Shown here: positions 34,693 through 44,535 of the stretch, piece by piece
Layout of the letters: each line of letters opens with the position of its first letter
Position numbering within the stretch: the first letter of the stretch is position 1
Assembly (NCBI GenBank): GCA_026706935.1
Contig: JAPOXV010000018.1
Location: 434,001 to 498,000, forward strand
Direction: 5' to 3'
Source of the DNA: Gammaproteobacteria bacterium
Lineage (GTDB): Bacteria > Pseudomonadota > Gammaproteobacteria > Pseudomonadales > Azotimanducaceae
DNA: 64,000 nt
Notes under the pieces: generated by a model
The model's input: only the letters and a program-made list of their open reading frames with translations
Told to the model about the DNA's origin: nothing
Databases searched by the model: none
Position numbers and translations under genes: made by a program

Positions 34693-37065
34693 TCAACGTT
34701 GCGTGATATTGAACTGGGAAGTCAATTTCTTAAGAAGTGACTCTATCCTCGTCGCGACTGCCTCGTCTGTCAAAGTCGTTTTCTTATCTTGTAAGAGCAA
34801 CCCTATGCCGACACTTTTCTTATGTGCCTCGATATTCTCGCCTTCATAGAGGTCGAATATCGTAAGATCGGAAAGCAGGTCTGATAGTTCCTCGCAGATC
34901 GCCACACTCAGGTCTTGCACTGGTACTGATTCAGAAACGAGCAACGCGAGGTCTCGCCTCACGTACGGGAACGGAGCAATGTGTTCGGCGTGCGGCGCTT
35001 CAATACGCGCAAACGGTAGGGCATCCAGTTCAAATACGAATGTCTCTTCTGGTAGTTCCATCGCCATTGTGATTTCCGGATGGAGCTTACCGAGGCGACC
35101 TATGACGTCACTATCGATCTTGATGCGAGCCGACTGTCCGGGATGTAAATATGCGCTATCTGAGCGCTCGTACAAGACATTCGTTCCTAATAACGCCACT
35201 ATTCGTTCGACATCACCTTTTACGTCGAAAAAGTCAATATCTTGTTGAGGCGCCGCCCATCCTTCGGGTCGATTCGAGCCTAACGCGATTCCGGCGATCC
35301 GATCTTCTTGAATCGTTTTACTACGTTCAATCGAAAAACACTTACCATACTCGAATAAACGTACCGTCTCCTGTTGACGCGAGAGATTGTGCCGAGCACT
35401 AGCGATTAGACCAGGAATTAGTGATTTACGCATCGACTCATATTGCGATGCAATCGGATTTTCTACTTGGGGTGCTTGGAATGCAGGAACAAAACGGTCG
35501 TTCAGTTCCTTCTCGATAAAACTGTAATTTATGACTTCATAGTAACCAAGTTCCGCGATCCGATTACGTAGTGCAAGAGACTCGGAAACTCTGTCGAGTT
35601 CAATATCAAACGGCAGCGATGCAACTGGATGAGATGCACTAATGCGGTTGTAGCCGTGCACGCGGCAAACTTCCTCCACCAGATCCTCTTCGATTGACAA
35701 ATCAAACCGATAGGATGGGATGCCGACAAGCCAACCAACAGTATCACGCTCAATTTTGAAACCGAGTCGAGTGAAGATGCCTTCAACTTCGAGATCGTCG
35801 ATCGTCTCGCCAATCAACATTGCAAGACGATCTCTTCGCAATGCGACAGTACGTTCGCTCGGAATATGCTCTAACGATTCAGCGACCGTAACGGGTCCAG
35901 GTTGACCACCAACCACTTCACACAGTAAATGCGTCGCACGTTGAATCGCTTTGTGCTGCAATTCTGGATCGACGCCCCGCTCGTACCGCAACGACGCATC
36001 CGTCTGCAACCCGTAAATTCGTGGTGTACCGACGATTGCGTCGGGTGAAAAGAACGCGCACTCAAGGAATACGTGCTTTGTGTCTTTGCGAATTCCGCTG
36101 CCTTCACCCCCCATCACACCAGCGATCGCTAGAGGTGTATCGCCATCGGTAATCAGTAATGTACCCGCGTCGAACTTAATTTCCGTTCCATCGAGCAGAG
36201 AAAGTTTCTCACCTTCTCTAGCATCTCGTACGACAATCCCATTACGAACGTCCGTTAAATCAAATGCATGCAACGGTTGTCCAAGTTCCAGCATGACGTA
36301 GTTCGTCACGTCAACAACTGGATCAATAGGTCGAAGACCGCAGCCAACCAAGCGTTGCACCATCCATTCCGGCGTCTTAGCGCTTGAGTCGATATTTGCA
36401 ATAACACGACCGAGATATCGAGGACAACCGACCGGATTCTCTAGTTCGATCGGCAGCTCTTCCGAAATTTGCTTTTCTACGCTTTCGACATCAACTTCGT
36501 TAACGGGAAGTTGATTTACCACCCCCAGCTCTCTAGCGATACCTCTGATCGAAAGGCAATCGCCACGGTTCGGCGTGAGATCGATATCGATCACGACATC
36601 GTGAAGATCGAGGGCATCCTTGACATCGACACCAACCTGCGAGCCCTCAGGTAGGTCGAGAATCCCGCTCGCGTCAGTGCTGATACCTAGTTCAACTCCG
36701 CTACACAACATGCCGTCTGACTCGACACCATAGATTCGGGTCTTCTTAACGCGATCCTTTTCATTCAAGCTCGCACCGTCTTTTGCGTACGCTGACTTCA
36801 TACCAACGCGTACATTTGGCGCACCACAAATGACTTGCACGTTGCCCTGCCCGGTGTCTACGGTACAGTTTGTGATCGTTTTACCGTCAGCGTTATCAAC
36901 ACTCTCGATCGACTTGATCTCTGCGATACAGACACCCGAAAGATGAGCATAGCTCGAGTCAAAGCCTTCGACTTCTAGGCCAAGATTCGTAAGCTGATCA
37001 CAAACTTTCTCGGTATCGATATCCGGATCGATCCAGCTACGTAGCCACTTTTCGCTGATTTTCAT
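34693..37065 (-). CDS. pheT: Phenylalanine-tRNA ligase beta subunit
   Basis: 790 residues, normal length. Domain order is the OB-fold tRNA-binding domain (about 40-150, with GVCIAEIKSI and VICGAPNVR), the B3/B4 editing domain (about 210-380, with DVTNYVMLELGQPLHAFD), B5 (about 400-470, RLGFKIERDTVGWLVGIPSY), the pseudo-catalytic core and the C-terminal anticodon-binding FDX-ACB domain (FPYVRRDLALLVSE). It proofreads mischarged Tyr-tRNA and binds tRNA-Phe with PheS. Seven bases separate it from pheS. Confidence 0.98.
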   Translation of the reverse strand: MKISEKWLRSWIDPDIDTEKVCDQLTNLGLEVEGFDSSYAHLSGVCIAEIKSIESVDNADGKTITNCTVDTGQGNVQVICGAPNVRVGMKSAYAKDGASLNEKDRVKKTRIYGVESDGMLCSGVELGISTDASGILDLPEGSQVGVDVKDALDLHDVVIDIDLTPNRGDCLSIRGIARELGVVNQLPVNEVDVESVEKQISEELPIELENPVGCPRYLGRVIANIDSSAKTPEWMVQRLVGCGLRPIDPVVDVTNYVMLELGQPLHAFDLTDVRNGIVVRDAREGEKLSLLDGTEIKFDAGTLLITDGDTPLAIAGVMGGEGSGIRKDTKHVFLECAFFSPDAIVGTPRIYGLQTDASLRYERGVDPELQHKAIQRATHLLCEVVGGQPGPVTVAESLEHIPSERTVALRRDRLAMLIGETIDDLEVEGIFTRLGFKIERDTVGWLVGIPSYRFDLSIEEDLVEEVCRVHGYNRISASHPVASLPFDIELDRVSESLALRNRIAELGYYEVINYSFIEKELNDRFVPAFQAPQVENPIASQYESMRKSLIPGLIASARHNLSRQQETVRLFEYGKCFSIERSKTIQEDRIAGIALGSNRPEGWAAPQQDIDFFDVKGDVERIVALLGTNVLYERSDSAYLHPGQSARIKIDSDVIGRLGKLHPEITMAMELPEETFVFELDALPFARIEAPHAEHIAPFPYVRRDLALLVSESVPVQDLSVAICEELSDLLSDLTIFDLYEGENIEAHKKSVGIGLLLQDKKTTLTDEAVATRIESLLKKLTSQFNITQR

Positions 37066-37071
37066 ATCTAG

Positions 37072-38052
37072 CTACGCTAGCTGCTGCAGAAAGCGTATGT
37101 CGTTTTCGAACAGCATACGCAGATCATCGATCCCATACTTCAGCATCGTCATACGATCTGCTCCGAAGCCGAATGCAAAGCCTGAAAAGATCTCCGTATC
37201 AATTCCACATTCGCACAGTACATTCGGATGCACCATTCCGCAACCCATGATCTCTGTCCAACCTTTCGCACCCATGATGTCTACTTCAGCAGATGGTTCC
37301 GTAAAAGGGAAATACGAAGGTCGGAAGCGAACTTCAACCTCTCGCTCGAAGTACTCATTTAAGAATCCGAGTACTGTCCCTTTTAGGTCTGCAAAAGAGA
37401 TTCCACGATCAATCACCAATCCTTCTACCTGATGAAACATCGGTGTGTGTGTGCGATCAAGGTCTTTTCGGTAGACTCGACCTGGACAGATGATCCGAAT
37501 CGGAGGTGACATTGTCTGCATGACACGAACCTGAACCGGCGATGTGTGTGTACGTAGTAGAGAACCATCGGTCAGGTAAAACGTGTCGTGCATTGCACGC
37601 GCGGGATGATTTGCTGGGATGTTCAGCGCTTCAAAATTGTGATAGTCATCTTCAATTTCAGGTCCAACAGCAATTCGATACCCTGCCGCAACAAATATGG
37701 ACTCGATTCGTGTGATCGTCTGATTGACTGGGTGATGACCGCCCCCATGCCGTGGTCGACCCGGCAACGTAACATCGATCGCTTCCGTCAAGTTACTCGA
37801 CCGAGCCGACCTTAACAACGCTTCGTTCTGCTGTTCGAGTGCCGTCTCTATCGCTGTTTTAACGGCGTTAATCGCAGCGCCCTCAGCGGGGCGGTCTTTT
37901 TTTGGAAGCGACTTGATGGACTTTAGCCGTTTTGTTATCTGACCGTTGCGCCCGAGATACGCAACACGTAGCTCTTCGAGCGCACGCTCAGTGTTTGCCC
38001 CATTGATACGCGCTACCGCATCTATACGAAGCGTCTCAAGCTCAGATGCCAA
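37072..38052 (-). CDS. pheS: Phenylalanine-tRNA ligase alpha subunit
   Basis: 326 residues. N-terminal coiled coil (residues 1-90), then class II synthetase motifs: [15 protein letters not shown], motif 2 around [32 protein letters not shown] as motif 3. The Ala/Gly-type Phe pocket ([10 protein letters not shown]) is present. Together with PheT it forms the (alpha-beta)2 enzyme. It follows rplT by 67 bases. The family's usual attenuator upstream of pheS was not evident by eye. Confidence 0.98.
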   Translation of the reverse strand: MASELETLRIDAVARINGANTERALEELRVAYLGRNGQITKRLKSIKSLPKKDRPAEGAAINAVKTAIETALEQQNEALLRSARSSNLTEAIDVTLPGRPRHGGGHHPVNQTITRIESIFVAAGYRIAVGPEIEDDYHNFEALNIPANHPARAMHDTFYLTDGSLLRTHTSPVQVRVMQTMSPPIRIICPGRVYRKDLDRTHTPMFHQVEGLVIDRGISFADLKGTVLGFLNEYFEREVEVRFRPSYFPFTEPSAEVDIMGAKGWTEIMGCGMVHPNVLCECGIDTEIFSGFAFGFGADRMTMLKYGIDDLRMLFENDIRFLQQLA

Positions 38053-38119
38053 AAATCTACTCTAGATGAGTTATAGCTAAGATTTCACGCGCTGATTATT
38101 CGCAGGCGCGATGAGAGAA

Positions 38120-38479
38120 TTAGTTCGCGACTGCCTGTTTAGAACGCTCGACGATTGCGGCGAACGTGTCCGTTTCGCTGACCGCCAAATGAGCAAGAAC
38201 CTTGCGGTCAAGTTGAATCGATGCTTTCTTCAAGCCATTCATGAACTGACTGTACGTCATCCCGTGTTCTCGAGCAGCCGCATTAATGCGCACGATCCAC
38301 AGCGACCTGAACTGACGTTTACGCTGGCGACGATCTCGATACGCATATTGACCCGCCTTGATAACGGCCTGTTTCGCGACTTTGAAGGTACGGCTTCGAG
38401 CTCCGTAGTAACCCTTCGCCTGCTTCAAGATTTTCTTTCGTCGAGCGCGTGATGCGACGCTCTTACTTACTCGTGCCAT
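38120..38479 (-). CDS. rplT: 50S ribosomal protein L20
   Basis: 119 residues, normal length. Strongly basic N-terminal arm ([20 protein letters not shown]), then [20 protein letters not shown] and the conserved [20 protein letters not shown], all characteristic of L20. It is essential for 50S assembly and in many bacteria represses its own operon by binding the leader. Seven bases after rpmI. Confidence 0.98.
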   Translation of the reverse strand: MARVSKSVASRARRKKILKQAKGYYGARSRTFKVAKQAVIKAGQYAYRDRRQRKRQFRSLWIVRINAAAREHGMTYSQFMNGLKKASIQLDRKVLAHLAVSETDTFAAIVERSKQAVAN

Positions 38480-38486
38480 AAGTGGT

Positions 38487-38684
38487 TCATTTATCGAGAG
38501 GCAACAGTCGATCTAGTTTCGGAGCATCTGCAGAGGAAACATCCTTGAATCCACGCAATGCACGCCTTCTGCGGTTCGACTTTTTCATGTTCATGTGGTT
38601 CTTGCCCATACGATGGTGCTTGTAACCACTTGAGGTGCGCTTAAATCGCTTCGACGCACCTTTGTGTGTCTTGAGTTTTGGCAT
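38487..38684 (-). CDS. rpmI: 50S ribosomal protein L35
   Basis: 65 residues, normal length, rich in Lys and Arg. The typical start [20 protein letters not shown] is complete and the tail [20 protein letters not shown] is family-like. Between infC (33 bases) and rplT (7 bases), the standard order. Confidence 0.98.
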   Translation of the reverse strand: MPKLKTHKGASKRFKRTSSGYKHHRMGKNHMNMKKSNRRRRALRGFKDVSSADAPKLDRLLPLDK

Positions 38685-38717
38685 AGTTGTTTTAGGTTTG
38701 TAAAACGATCGGTTCGC

Positions 38718-39263
38718 TTAACTGACGCCTTTTTGTCGTTTTTTTGGCGCCAAGATCATCGTGATCTGCTGACCTTCCATCTTTGGCGGGTATTCCACTG
38801 TCGCCCAGTCACTGAGATCCTCCGTCACTCGACTCATCAGATCCATGCCGATTTCAGGGTGAGTCATTTCTCTACCACGAAAGCGTAAGCTCACTTTGAC
38901 TTTGTCACCTTCATCAAGAAAGTGCATCAATCTGCCTAACTTGATGTTGTAGTCACCCGTATCTGTATTCGGGCGGAACTTCTGTTCCTTGATCTGAGTG
39001 CGTTTTTGGCGTTTCCGTTGTGCAGCCTTGTTCTTTTTTTGGTCGAAGACATGCTTTCCGTAGTCAAGAATCTTGCAAACAGGCGGGTGCGAATCTGGTG
39101 CGATTAGCACTAAATCCAAACCTTCGTTACGGGCTTCGGCTAACGCCTTGCTCCGCGGCACAATTCCAATTTGTTTTCCGTCTGACCCTACCAGGCGAAC
39201 CTGTAGCGCTTTAATGTCCTCGTTTAGTAATGCACGTGGTGCTCGTGACGATTGAGTCGCCAC
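38718..39263 (-). CDS. infC: Translation initiation factor IF-3
   Basis: 181 residues. The N-domain (LLNEDIKALQVRLVGSDGKQ) and C-domain (KVSLRFRGREMTHPEIGMDL) are joined by the Lys-rich linker (KNKAAQRKRQKRTQIKEQKF). The start here is GTG at 39263; the AUU start that lets IF-3 repress itself in E. coli is not seen, since the in-frame upstream codons run straight to a TGA without one. The thrS gene that usually precedes infC is not here; a tRNA and uvrB lie upstream instead, so infC probably has its own promoter in the 209-base gap. Confidence 0.97.
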   Translation of the reverse strand: MATQSSRAPRALLNEDIKALQVRLVGSDGKQIGIVPRSKALAEARNEGLDLVLIAPDSHPPVCKILDYGKHVFDQKKNKAAQRKRQKRTQIKEQKFRPNTDTGDYNIKLGRLMHFLDEGDKVKVSLRFRGREMTHPEIGMDLMSRVTEDLSDWATVEYPPKMEGQQITMILAPKKRQKGVS

Positions 39264-39347
39264 GCTAGGAGCGAACCTCGGATCTCTCGTTAATCAGCAA
39301 TACCTCAATGACGTTGCGTTGATGCTTGCATCGCTTGATACGATGCA

Positions 39348-39370
39348 CTGAAAAACACAGTGTTTTTCAG
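39348..39370 (-). repeat. Perfect palindrome in the infC leader
   Basis: Two 11-base arms (CTGAAAAACAC and GTGTTTTTCAG) surround one central base, 85 bases ahead of the infC start. In RNA it would fold as a hairpin with a short loop in either direction. There is no clean T tract after it on the minus strand, so it is more likely an operator or leader hairpin than a terminator for uvrB. This is inference. Confidence 0.5.
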
Positions 39371-39472
39371 GATGCGAAATTTTACAGATGGAATTAGAAA
39401 TACGTGACGAGTAATAACATGACGAGCGGAATACTTGGTTCAGTCCATGTCGTTGGTCATAATTTAGACTGT

Positions 39473-39547
39473 GGGCGTATAGCTCAGCGGTAGAGCGCTA
39501 CGTTGACATCGTAGAGGTCCCTAGTTCGATCCTTGGTACGCCCACCA
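39473..39547 (+). tRNA. tRNA-Val (GAC)
   Basis: 75 bases with encoded CCA. Acceptor GGGCGTA pairs with TACGCCC, the anticodon stem CTACG/CGTAG closes TTGACAT, anticodon GAC. The T stem (CCTAG against CTTGG) holds one T-T mismatch. The 3' end lies one base from the uvrB stop codon on the other strand. It is the second valine tRNA in the window. Confidence 0.95.
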
Positions 39548-39548
39548 T

Positions 39549-41636
39549 TTACCGACCATCAACGAATGCCTCTTCTTTGAGTTCTTGGATCTCGTCTCGG
39601 AGTGCAGCCGCTTCCTCAAACTCAAGCTGGGCCGCGTGTTCAAGCATCTCTTTCTCTAGCTTCTCAAGAACACGACCAAGTTCGACCGCAGACGTAATAC
39701 GTGACCGAGGATCCTTCTGGTCGAGTCGCTCCTGTCGCTTGCGACGCGCTTCGCCTGGTTTACTTGCCTGTCCGGCTTCCAAGATGTCTGCAACGTCTTT
39801 CTCGACCGATTTCGGCGTGATGTCATGTTCTTCATTGAAGTGGAGCTGCTTGTCTCTACGCCGATTAGTTTCGTCGATTGCACGTCGCATGGAGCCAGTG
39901 ATCTCATCACCATAAAGTACCGCCGTGCCTCGAACGTTACGTGCGGCACGACCGATTGTTTGGATTAATGAACGATCGCTTCGAAGAAAGCCTTCTTTAT
40001 CTGCGTCAAGCACTGCGACGAGCGACACTTCAGGCATATCAAGTCCTTCCCGCAGTAAGTTGATACCCACCAACACATCAAATTCGCCAAGGCGGAGATC
40101 GCGGATGATCTCCATCCGTTCTACGGTATTAATGTCAGAGTGTAGATATCTCACGCGAACGCCATTTTCATTGAGATACTCGGTTAGGTCTTCCGCCATC
40201 GCTTTCGTCAACGTCGTGACTAGGACACGTTCGTTATGCGCTACCGTTTCGTGGATAGCTTCCAACAAATCGTCTACTTGTGAGATAGCGGGTCGGACAT
40301 CAACGCTCGGATCAACGAGTCCTGTAGGACGAACGACTTGCTCTACTGTTTGGATGGAATGAACCGCTTCGTACTCACTCGGTGTTGCAGATACGAAAAC
40401 CATCTGAGGCGCTAGATCTTCCCACTCTTCGAAACGTAATGGGCGGTTGTCTAGCGCAGAGGGTAAACGGAAGCCGTACTCTACCAGGGTTTCCTTTCGA
40501 GAACGATCACCGCGATACATCGCGCCGATTTGAGGTACCGACACGTGCGACTCATCGATGAACAACATCGCATCTTCTGGCAAGTATTCGAATAACGTCG
40601 GTGGCGGCTCGCCCTCCTTTCGACCGGAGAGATATCGAGAGTAGTTCTCGATCCCGTTGCAATAACCCAGTTCTCTGATCATTTCCAAATCGAAGCGAGT
40701 CCTTTGTTCAATCCGCTGCGCTTCGATCAGAAGCTCGTGTTCGCGGAAGTAGTCACGTCTTTGGAGCATCTCCTCTTCAATATCACCAACGACGTTCTCG
40801 ATCGTCTCTGCTGGCGTTACATAGTGAGTCTTTGGGAAAACGGTGAAACGGGCAACGTTTTCAGACACGTGACCAGACAGAGGATCGAACACCTTGATCG
40901 CTTCTATGACATCGTCAAAAAGTTCGATCCGAATTGCGTCGCGTTCTGATTCGGCAGGAAATATGTCAATCACATCCCCTAAGACTCGATATGTACCGCG
41001 ACTGAAAACCGCTTGATTGCGTGTGTACTGAAGTTCCGCAAGTCGCTCGATGATGACCCGTTGGTCAATGCGATCACCACGGTCCAGATGCAAGATCATC
41101 TCGTGATAAGACGTTGGGTCTCCTAATCCGTAAATTGCTGATACCGATGCGACGATGACTGTATCTTTACGTTGAAGCAGCGCTTTCGTCGCCGAAAGTC
41201 GCATTTGCTCAATGTGTGCGTTAACCGTAGCCTCTTTCTCGATGTACGTATCTGAAACCGGCACATAAGCCTCGGGCTGGTAGTAGTCGTAATAAGAAAC
41301 GAAATACTCAACCGCGTTTTTAGGAAAAAACTCCTTGAATTCGCCATAGAGTTGCGCTGCAAGCGTCTTGTTGGGTGCCATCACGATAGTGGGACGTTGC
41401 AATTTCTGAATGACGTTTGCCATCGTAAACGTTTTGCCAGAACCGGTCACACCGAGTAGTGTTTGATGGTTCATCCCGGCGTTGAGACCGTTCACCAGTT
41501 CATCGATCGCCTGCGGTTGATCCCCAGCTGGCGCGAAGCTTGTAGCGAGTTCGAATTCAAACTCACTCCGACTCGGGCGTATCTCGCAACGAGTACTAGA
41601 TGATTCGTGTATCGTGCTTACCCCAATATCGATCAC
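39549..41636 (-). CDS. uvrB: Excinuclease ABC subunit B
   Basis: 695 residues from the GTG at 41636. UvrB motifs: [15 protein letters not shown], Walker [16 protein letters not shown], the DNA-gripping beta-hairpin [16 protein letters not shown], the Walker [14 protein letters not shown], helicase motif V/VI ([26 protein letters not shown]) and the C-terminal UVR domain binding UvrC ([20 protein letters not shown]). It verifies DNA damage in nucleotide excision repair. The start is uncertain: the frame runs to an ATG at 41723 deep in the ligase gene, no ATG lies near the homology start, and this GTG overlaps the ligase end by 41 bases. Confidence 0.95.
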   Translation of the reverse strand: MIDIGVSTIHESSSTRCEIRPSRSEFEFELATSFAPAGDQPQAIDELVNGLNAGMNHQTLLGVTGSGKTFTMANVIQKLQRPTIVMAPNKTLAAQLYGEFKEFFPKNAVEYFVSYYDYYQPEAYVPVSDTYIEKEATVNAHIEQMRLSATKALLQRKDTVIVASVSAIYGLGDPTSYHEMILHLDRGDRIDQRVIIERLAELQYTRNQAVFSRGTYRVLGDVIDIFPAESERDAIRIELFDDVIEAIKVFDPLSGHVSENVARFTVFPKTHYVTPAETIENVVGDIEEEMLQRRDYFREHELLIEAQRIEQRTRFDLEMIRELGYCNGIENYSRYLSGRKEGEPPPTLFEYLPEDAMLFIDESHVSVPQIGAMYRGDRSRKETLVEYGFRLPSALDNRPLRFEEWEDLAPQMVFVSATPSEYEAVHSIQTVEQVVRPTGLVDPSVDVRPAISQVDDLLEAIHETVAHNERVLVTTLTKAMAEDLTEYLNENGVRVRYLHSDINTVERMEIIRDLRLGEFDVLVGINLLREGLDMPEVSLVAVLDADKEGFLRSDRSLIQTIGRAARNVRGTAVLYGDEITGSMRRAIDETNRRRDKQLHFNEEHDITPKSVEKDVADILEAGQASKPGEARRKRQERLDQKDPRSRITSAVELGRVLEKLEKEMLEHAAQLEFEEAAALRDEIQELKEEAFVDGR

Positions 41637-43146
41637 GCAACAAGCGTTTATAGAGTTTCCCCGTTGGGAGGCGCGGCATCTCGTCGATGTAGTCGATGGA
41701 TCTCGGCAGCATGTAGTGCGCAAGTTTCTCGCGAGCGAACTCCGTCAACTCGTCTTTCAGTTCATCGCTTTCATCAACGCCTTCCGCGACTTGAATGACT
41801 GCCTTCACCTCTTCACCGAAATCCTCGTTAGGAACGCCAAATACCGCAATATCCAGCACGGCAGGATGCAGAATGAGCGCATTTTCAATTTCTTGCGGAT
41901 ATATATTGACACCACCAGAAACAATCATGAAAGATTTACGGTCAGTTAGGTAGAGGTAACCATCTTCATCGAGGTAACCTACATCACCTAAAGCACTCCA
42001 ATTAGGATGCTCTGGATGCCTTGCGTCACGCGTTTTTTCCGGAGCATTGTGGTACGCATATGTCATGCGTTCTTGCTCGAAGTACACGATGCCAGCCTCG
42101 CGATCTGAGAGTTCGTTGCCGTCTTCATCGCAAATATGTATTTGACCAGAAGCAGCTTTGCCTACTGAACCTGGATGTTCGAGCCATTCCAGACTCCCGA
42201 TCCTTGTTGAACCGTTACCTTCTGTTCCCGCGTAATACTCTTCGATTATTGGACCCCACCATTCAATCATCCGTCGCTTGACATCAACTGGACAAGGGGC
42301 AGCTGCGTGTATAGCTACTTGGTGTGTCGATAGATCATGTTGCGTGCGCTCTTGCTCGGTGAGCTTCAGCATCCGCACGAACATCGTAGGTACCCATTGA
42401 CTATGTGTCACGCCAAATTCTTCAATGCATCGCAACGCGTCAAGTGCGTCAAATCGTGGCATCACAACGACAGTACCTCCCTGACGTTGAATATTGGTTG
42501 TGAAAGCGAACGGTGCAGAGTGGTACAACGGAGCAGGCGAAAGATAAATCGTATCTTGTCCAAAACCATACGGACCTGACGGCGCTTCGTCCGGAATAGG
42601 TAACTGCGTTAGTTGCAGTTCTGGTAACGGTCGAATGATCCCTTTCGGTCGTCCTGTCGTACCCGAGCTATAGAGCATTGCGCCGCCAATCCACTGCTCG
42701 GCGAGCGGCGTCGTAGGCATGTCACCTATCGCGGATTCATAGCTTGCCCATCCGGTCACTTCACCGTCGACCATCAATCGATGTTTACATTCAGGAATGA
42801 GCGGCGCTAAAGACTCGGCAACTTCACTCAGCTGTGTTGAGGACACTAGCGATTTCGAAGAACTGTCTTCGACGATGTACGCGACTTCCTCCGCTGTGAG
42901 ATACCGGTTGATCGTCGTGACATAGAGACCTGATCTGAGTGCCGCCCAAACAACCTCGAAAAAACGAAGATTGTTTTCCATAAAAACCGAGATGTGGTCA
43001 CCACGTCGCAAGCCATTCTCATACAGGTAATGCGAGTATTGATTCGAGCGAGCGTCAAGTTGAGCGTAGGTAATCGATTCACGTGTTGAAGTTAATATCG
43101 CTACGTCCTTATCAGGGTAACTAGCCCCCCAATAGCCAGGGTACAT
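41596..43146 (-). CDS. AMP-dependent acyl-CoA synthetase/ligase
   Basis: 516 residues, ANL superfamily. The P-loop [20 protein letters not shown], the A5 region [20 protein letters not shown], the hinge Asp in [20 protein letters not shown] and the C-terminal catalytic Lys in [15 protein letters not shown] are all present. It activates a carboxylic acid as acyl-AMP and then acyl-CoA. FADD-like or 4-coumarate-type substrates are possible. Divergent from the CoA-transferase operon at 43303, whose products act on CoA esters. Confidence 0.93.
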   Translation of the reverse strand: MYPGYWGASYPDKDVAILTSTRESITYAQLDARSNQYSHYLYENGLRRGDHISVFMENNLRFFEVVWAALRSGLYVTTINRYLTAEEVAYIVEDSSSKSLVSSTQLSEVAESLAPLIPECKHRLMVDGEVTGWASYESAIGDMPTTPLAEQWIGGAMLYSSGTTGRPKGIIRPLPELQLTQLPIPDEAPSGPYGFGQDTIYLSPAPLYHSAPFAFTTNIQRQGGTVVVMPRFDALDALRCIEEFGVTHSQWVPTMFVRMLKLTEQERTQHDLSTHQVAIHAAAPCPVDVKRRMIEWWGPIIEEYYAGTEGNGSTRIGSLEWLEHPGSVGKAASGQIHICDEDGNELSDREAGIVYFEQERMTYAYHNAPEKTRDARHPEHPNWSALGDVGYLDEDGYLYLTDRKSFMIVSGGVNIYPQEIENALILHPAVLDIAVFGVPNEDFGEEVKAVIQVAEGVDESDELKDELTEFAREKLAHYMLPRSIDYIDEMPRLPTGKLYKRLLRDRYWGKHDTRII

Positions 43147-43302
43147 CCATATTCCCTATTTGCCTCGAATGCGGATAGCATAAGCAGAGCCTTGAGGCGA
43201 AAATTGCACACCCATGTGGAGACTCGGTCGACGCGTTGAGAACACGACGACCCTAACGAGTATTTCCGCTAGGTATGTCATGACACAAATGGAGACCTAG
43301 AC

Positions 43303-44520
43303 ATCGAGCGTTTATTTGACGACTTATTAGTTATCGACGCTGCGACTTTTCTTGCAGGACCTGGAGCCGCGACCGTATTAGGTGACTTTGGTGCGACGGT
43401 TATCAAAATCGAACCACCTGAAGGTGATCGGTACAGGACGCTGAAAGGATCGTATAACGTCGACTACAACTGGTTGCTCACCTCGCGTAATAAGAAGAGC
43501 ATCGCAATTGATCTGAAGCGTAAAGAAGGCATTCAGCTAGTTCATGACCTCGTCAATAACGCGGATGTGTTCGTTACCAATTTCATTGGTGAGCACATCA
43601 CGCGATATCAGTATGAATACGAACGTCTCAGAGAGATTAATCCGCGATTAATCTATGCACACGTTACCGGTTTTGGCACGAATGGTCCGGATGTAGAAAG
43701 AAGGTCGTTCGATGCAACAGCATGGTGGGCGAGATCCGGGCTCATGGAATTCGTCCGCGACAAAGATGTAAAACCTGTAACGTCTGCGCCAGGGATGGGT
43801 GACCATGCGACATCGATGTCGCTGTTCAGTGCAATTGCCTGTGCGCTCTATAAACGCGAACGAACAGGAGAAGGATCGTATGTATCGACTTCTCTACTGG
43901 CAAACGGGATTTGGTCTAACGGTATGGCGTTACAAGGCGTTATCGCCGGTATGGATATTGGCGCAAGAAAACAAGCGACCGGACTCCGCAATCCGTTTAG
44001 CTCGGTCTATGAAACTCAAGATGGCGCTTATGTCTTGTTTTCCATCGTAAATGCGGCAAGAGAATGGCCACTGGTCGCACGTGCCTTAGATCGCGAAGAA
44101 TGGCTAGACGATGAGAGATTTAGCTCATTGGCCGAGATCATTGCGCATCGTTTTGAACTCATTGACATGACCCAGGCACGGATTCGCGAACTTACGCTTG
44201 ATGAGCTACTTCCGAAGCTCGTTGAGTTCGAAATCACGCACAGTCATGTCAAACCGATGGCAGAAGTCGTTAACGATGAACAAGCAGTCGCGAACGAGAT
44301 GGTCGTGAATGCTGAACCGTCGAGTGACGACTACCCTCGTACCGTTATGTCGCCAATCGGAATCGGAGACGAGGAAAAAGTAACTCCACGCCGTGCGCCC
44401 GACGTAGGCGCTGACAGTATCGAAGTTTTATCGAAATACCTGAATCGATCAGAAGTTCAGATTGAATCACTGCTCGCGAGCGGCATCGTTTTTACAGAAC
44501 AACAACCGCTATCAAGATAG
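43303..44520 (+). CDS. CaiB/BaiF family CoA-transferase with probable ATC start
   Basis: The frame is conserved from about 43303: DDLLVIDAATFLAGPGAATV, then LGDFGATVIKIEPPEGDRYR, RNKKSIAIDLKRKEG, and the catalytic Asp in FDATAWWARSGLM. The first standard start in frame is a TTG at 43474, which would delete the essential N-terminal CoA-binding region, while a TAG at 43270 closes the frame upstream. No ATG, GTG or TTG lies between. ATC at 43303 has GGAG eight bases upstream, giving 405 residues, the normal length. The gene begins a plus-strand operon with an LLM, a PhyH and an FAD monooxygenase (gaps of 15 and 27 bases, then an 8-base overlap). Confidence 0.88.
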   Translation: MERLFDDLLVIDAATFLAGPGAATVLGDFGATVIKIEPPEGDRYRTLKGSYNVDYNWLLTSRNKKSIAIDLKRKEGIQLVHDLVNNADVFVTNFIGEHITRYQYEYERLREINPRLIYAHVTGFGTNGPDVERRSFDATAWWARSGLMEFVRDKDVKPVTSAPGMGDHATSMSLFSAIACALYKRERTGEGSYVSTSLLANGIWSNGMALQGVIAGMDIGARKQATGLRNPFSSVYETQDGAYVLFSIVNAAREWPLVARALDREEWLDDERFSSLAEIIAHRFELIDMTQARIRELTLDELLPKLVEFEITHSHVKPMAEVVNDEQAVANEMVVNAEPSSDDYPRTVMSPIGIGDEEKVTPRRAPDVGADSIEVLSKYLNRSEVQIESLLASGIVFTEQQPLSR

Positions 44521-44535
44521 ACGACTATTTCAATA

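Noticed and set aside
41637-41723. N-terminal extension of UvrB to ATG 41723
   Set aside because: Lies entirely in the acyl-CoA ligase gene and shows no UvrB-like sequence.
43474-44520. CoA-transferase starting at TTG 43474
   Set aside because: It would remove the conserved N-terminal LAGP and GATVIKIEPP segments; homology clearly continues upstream.
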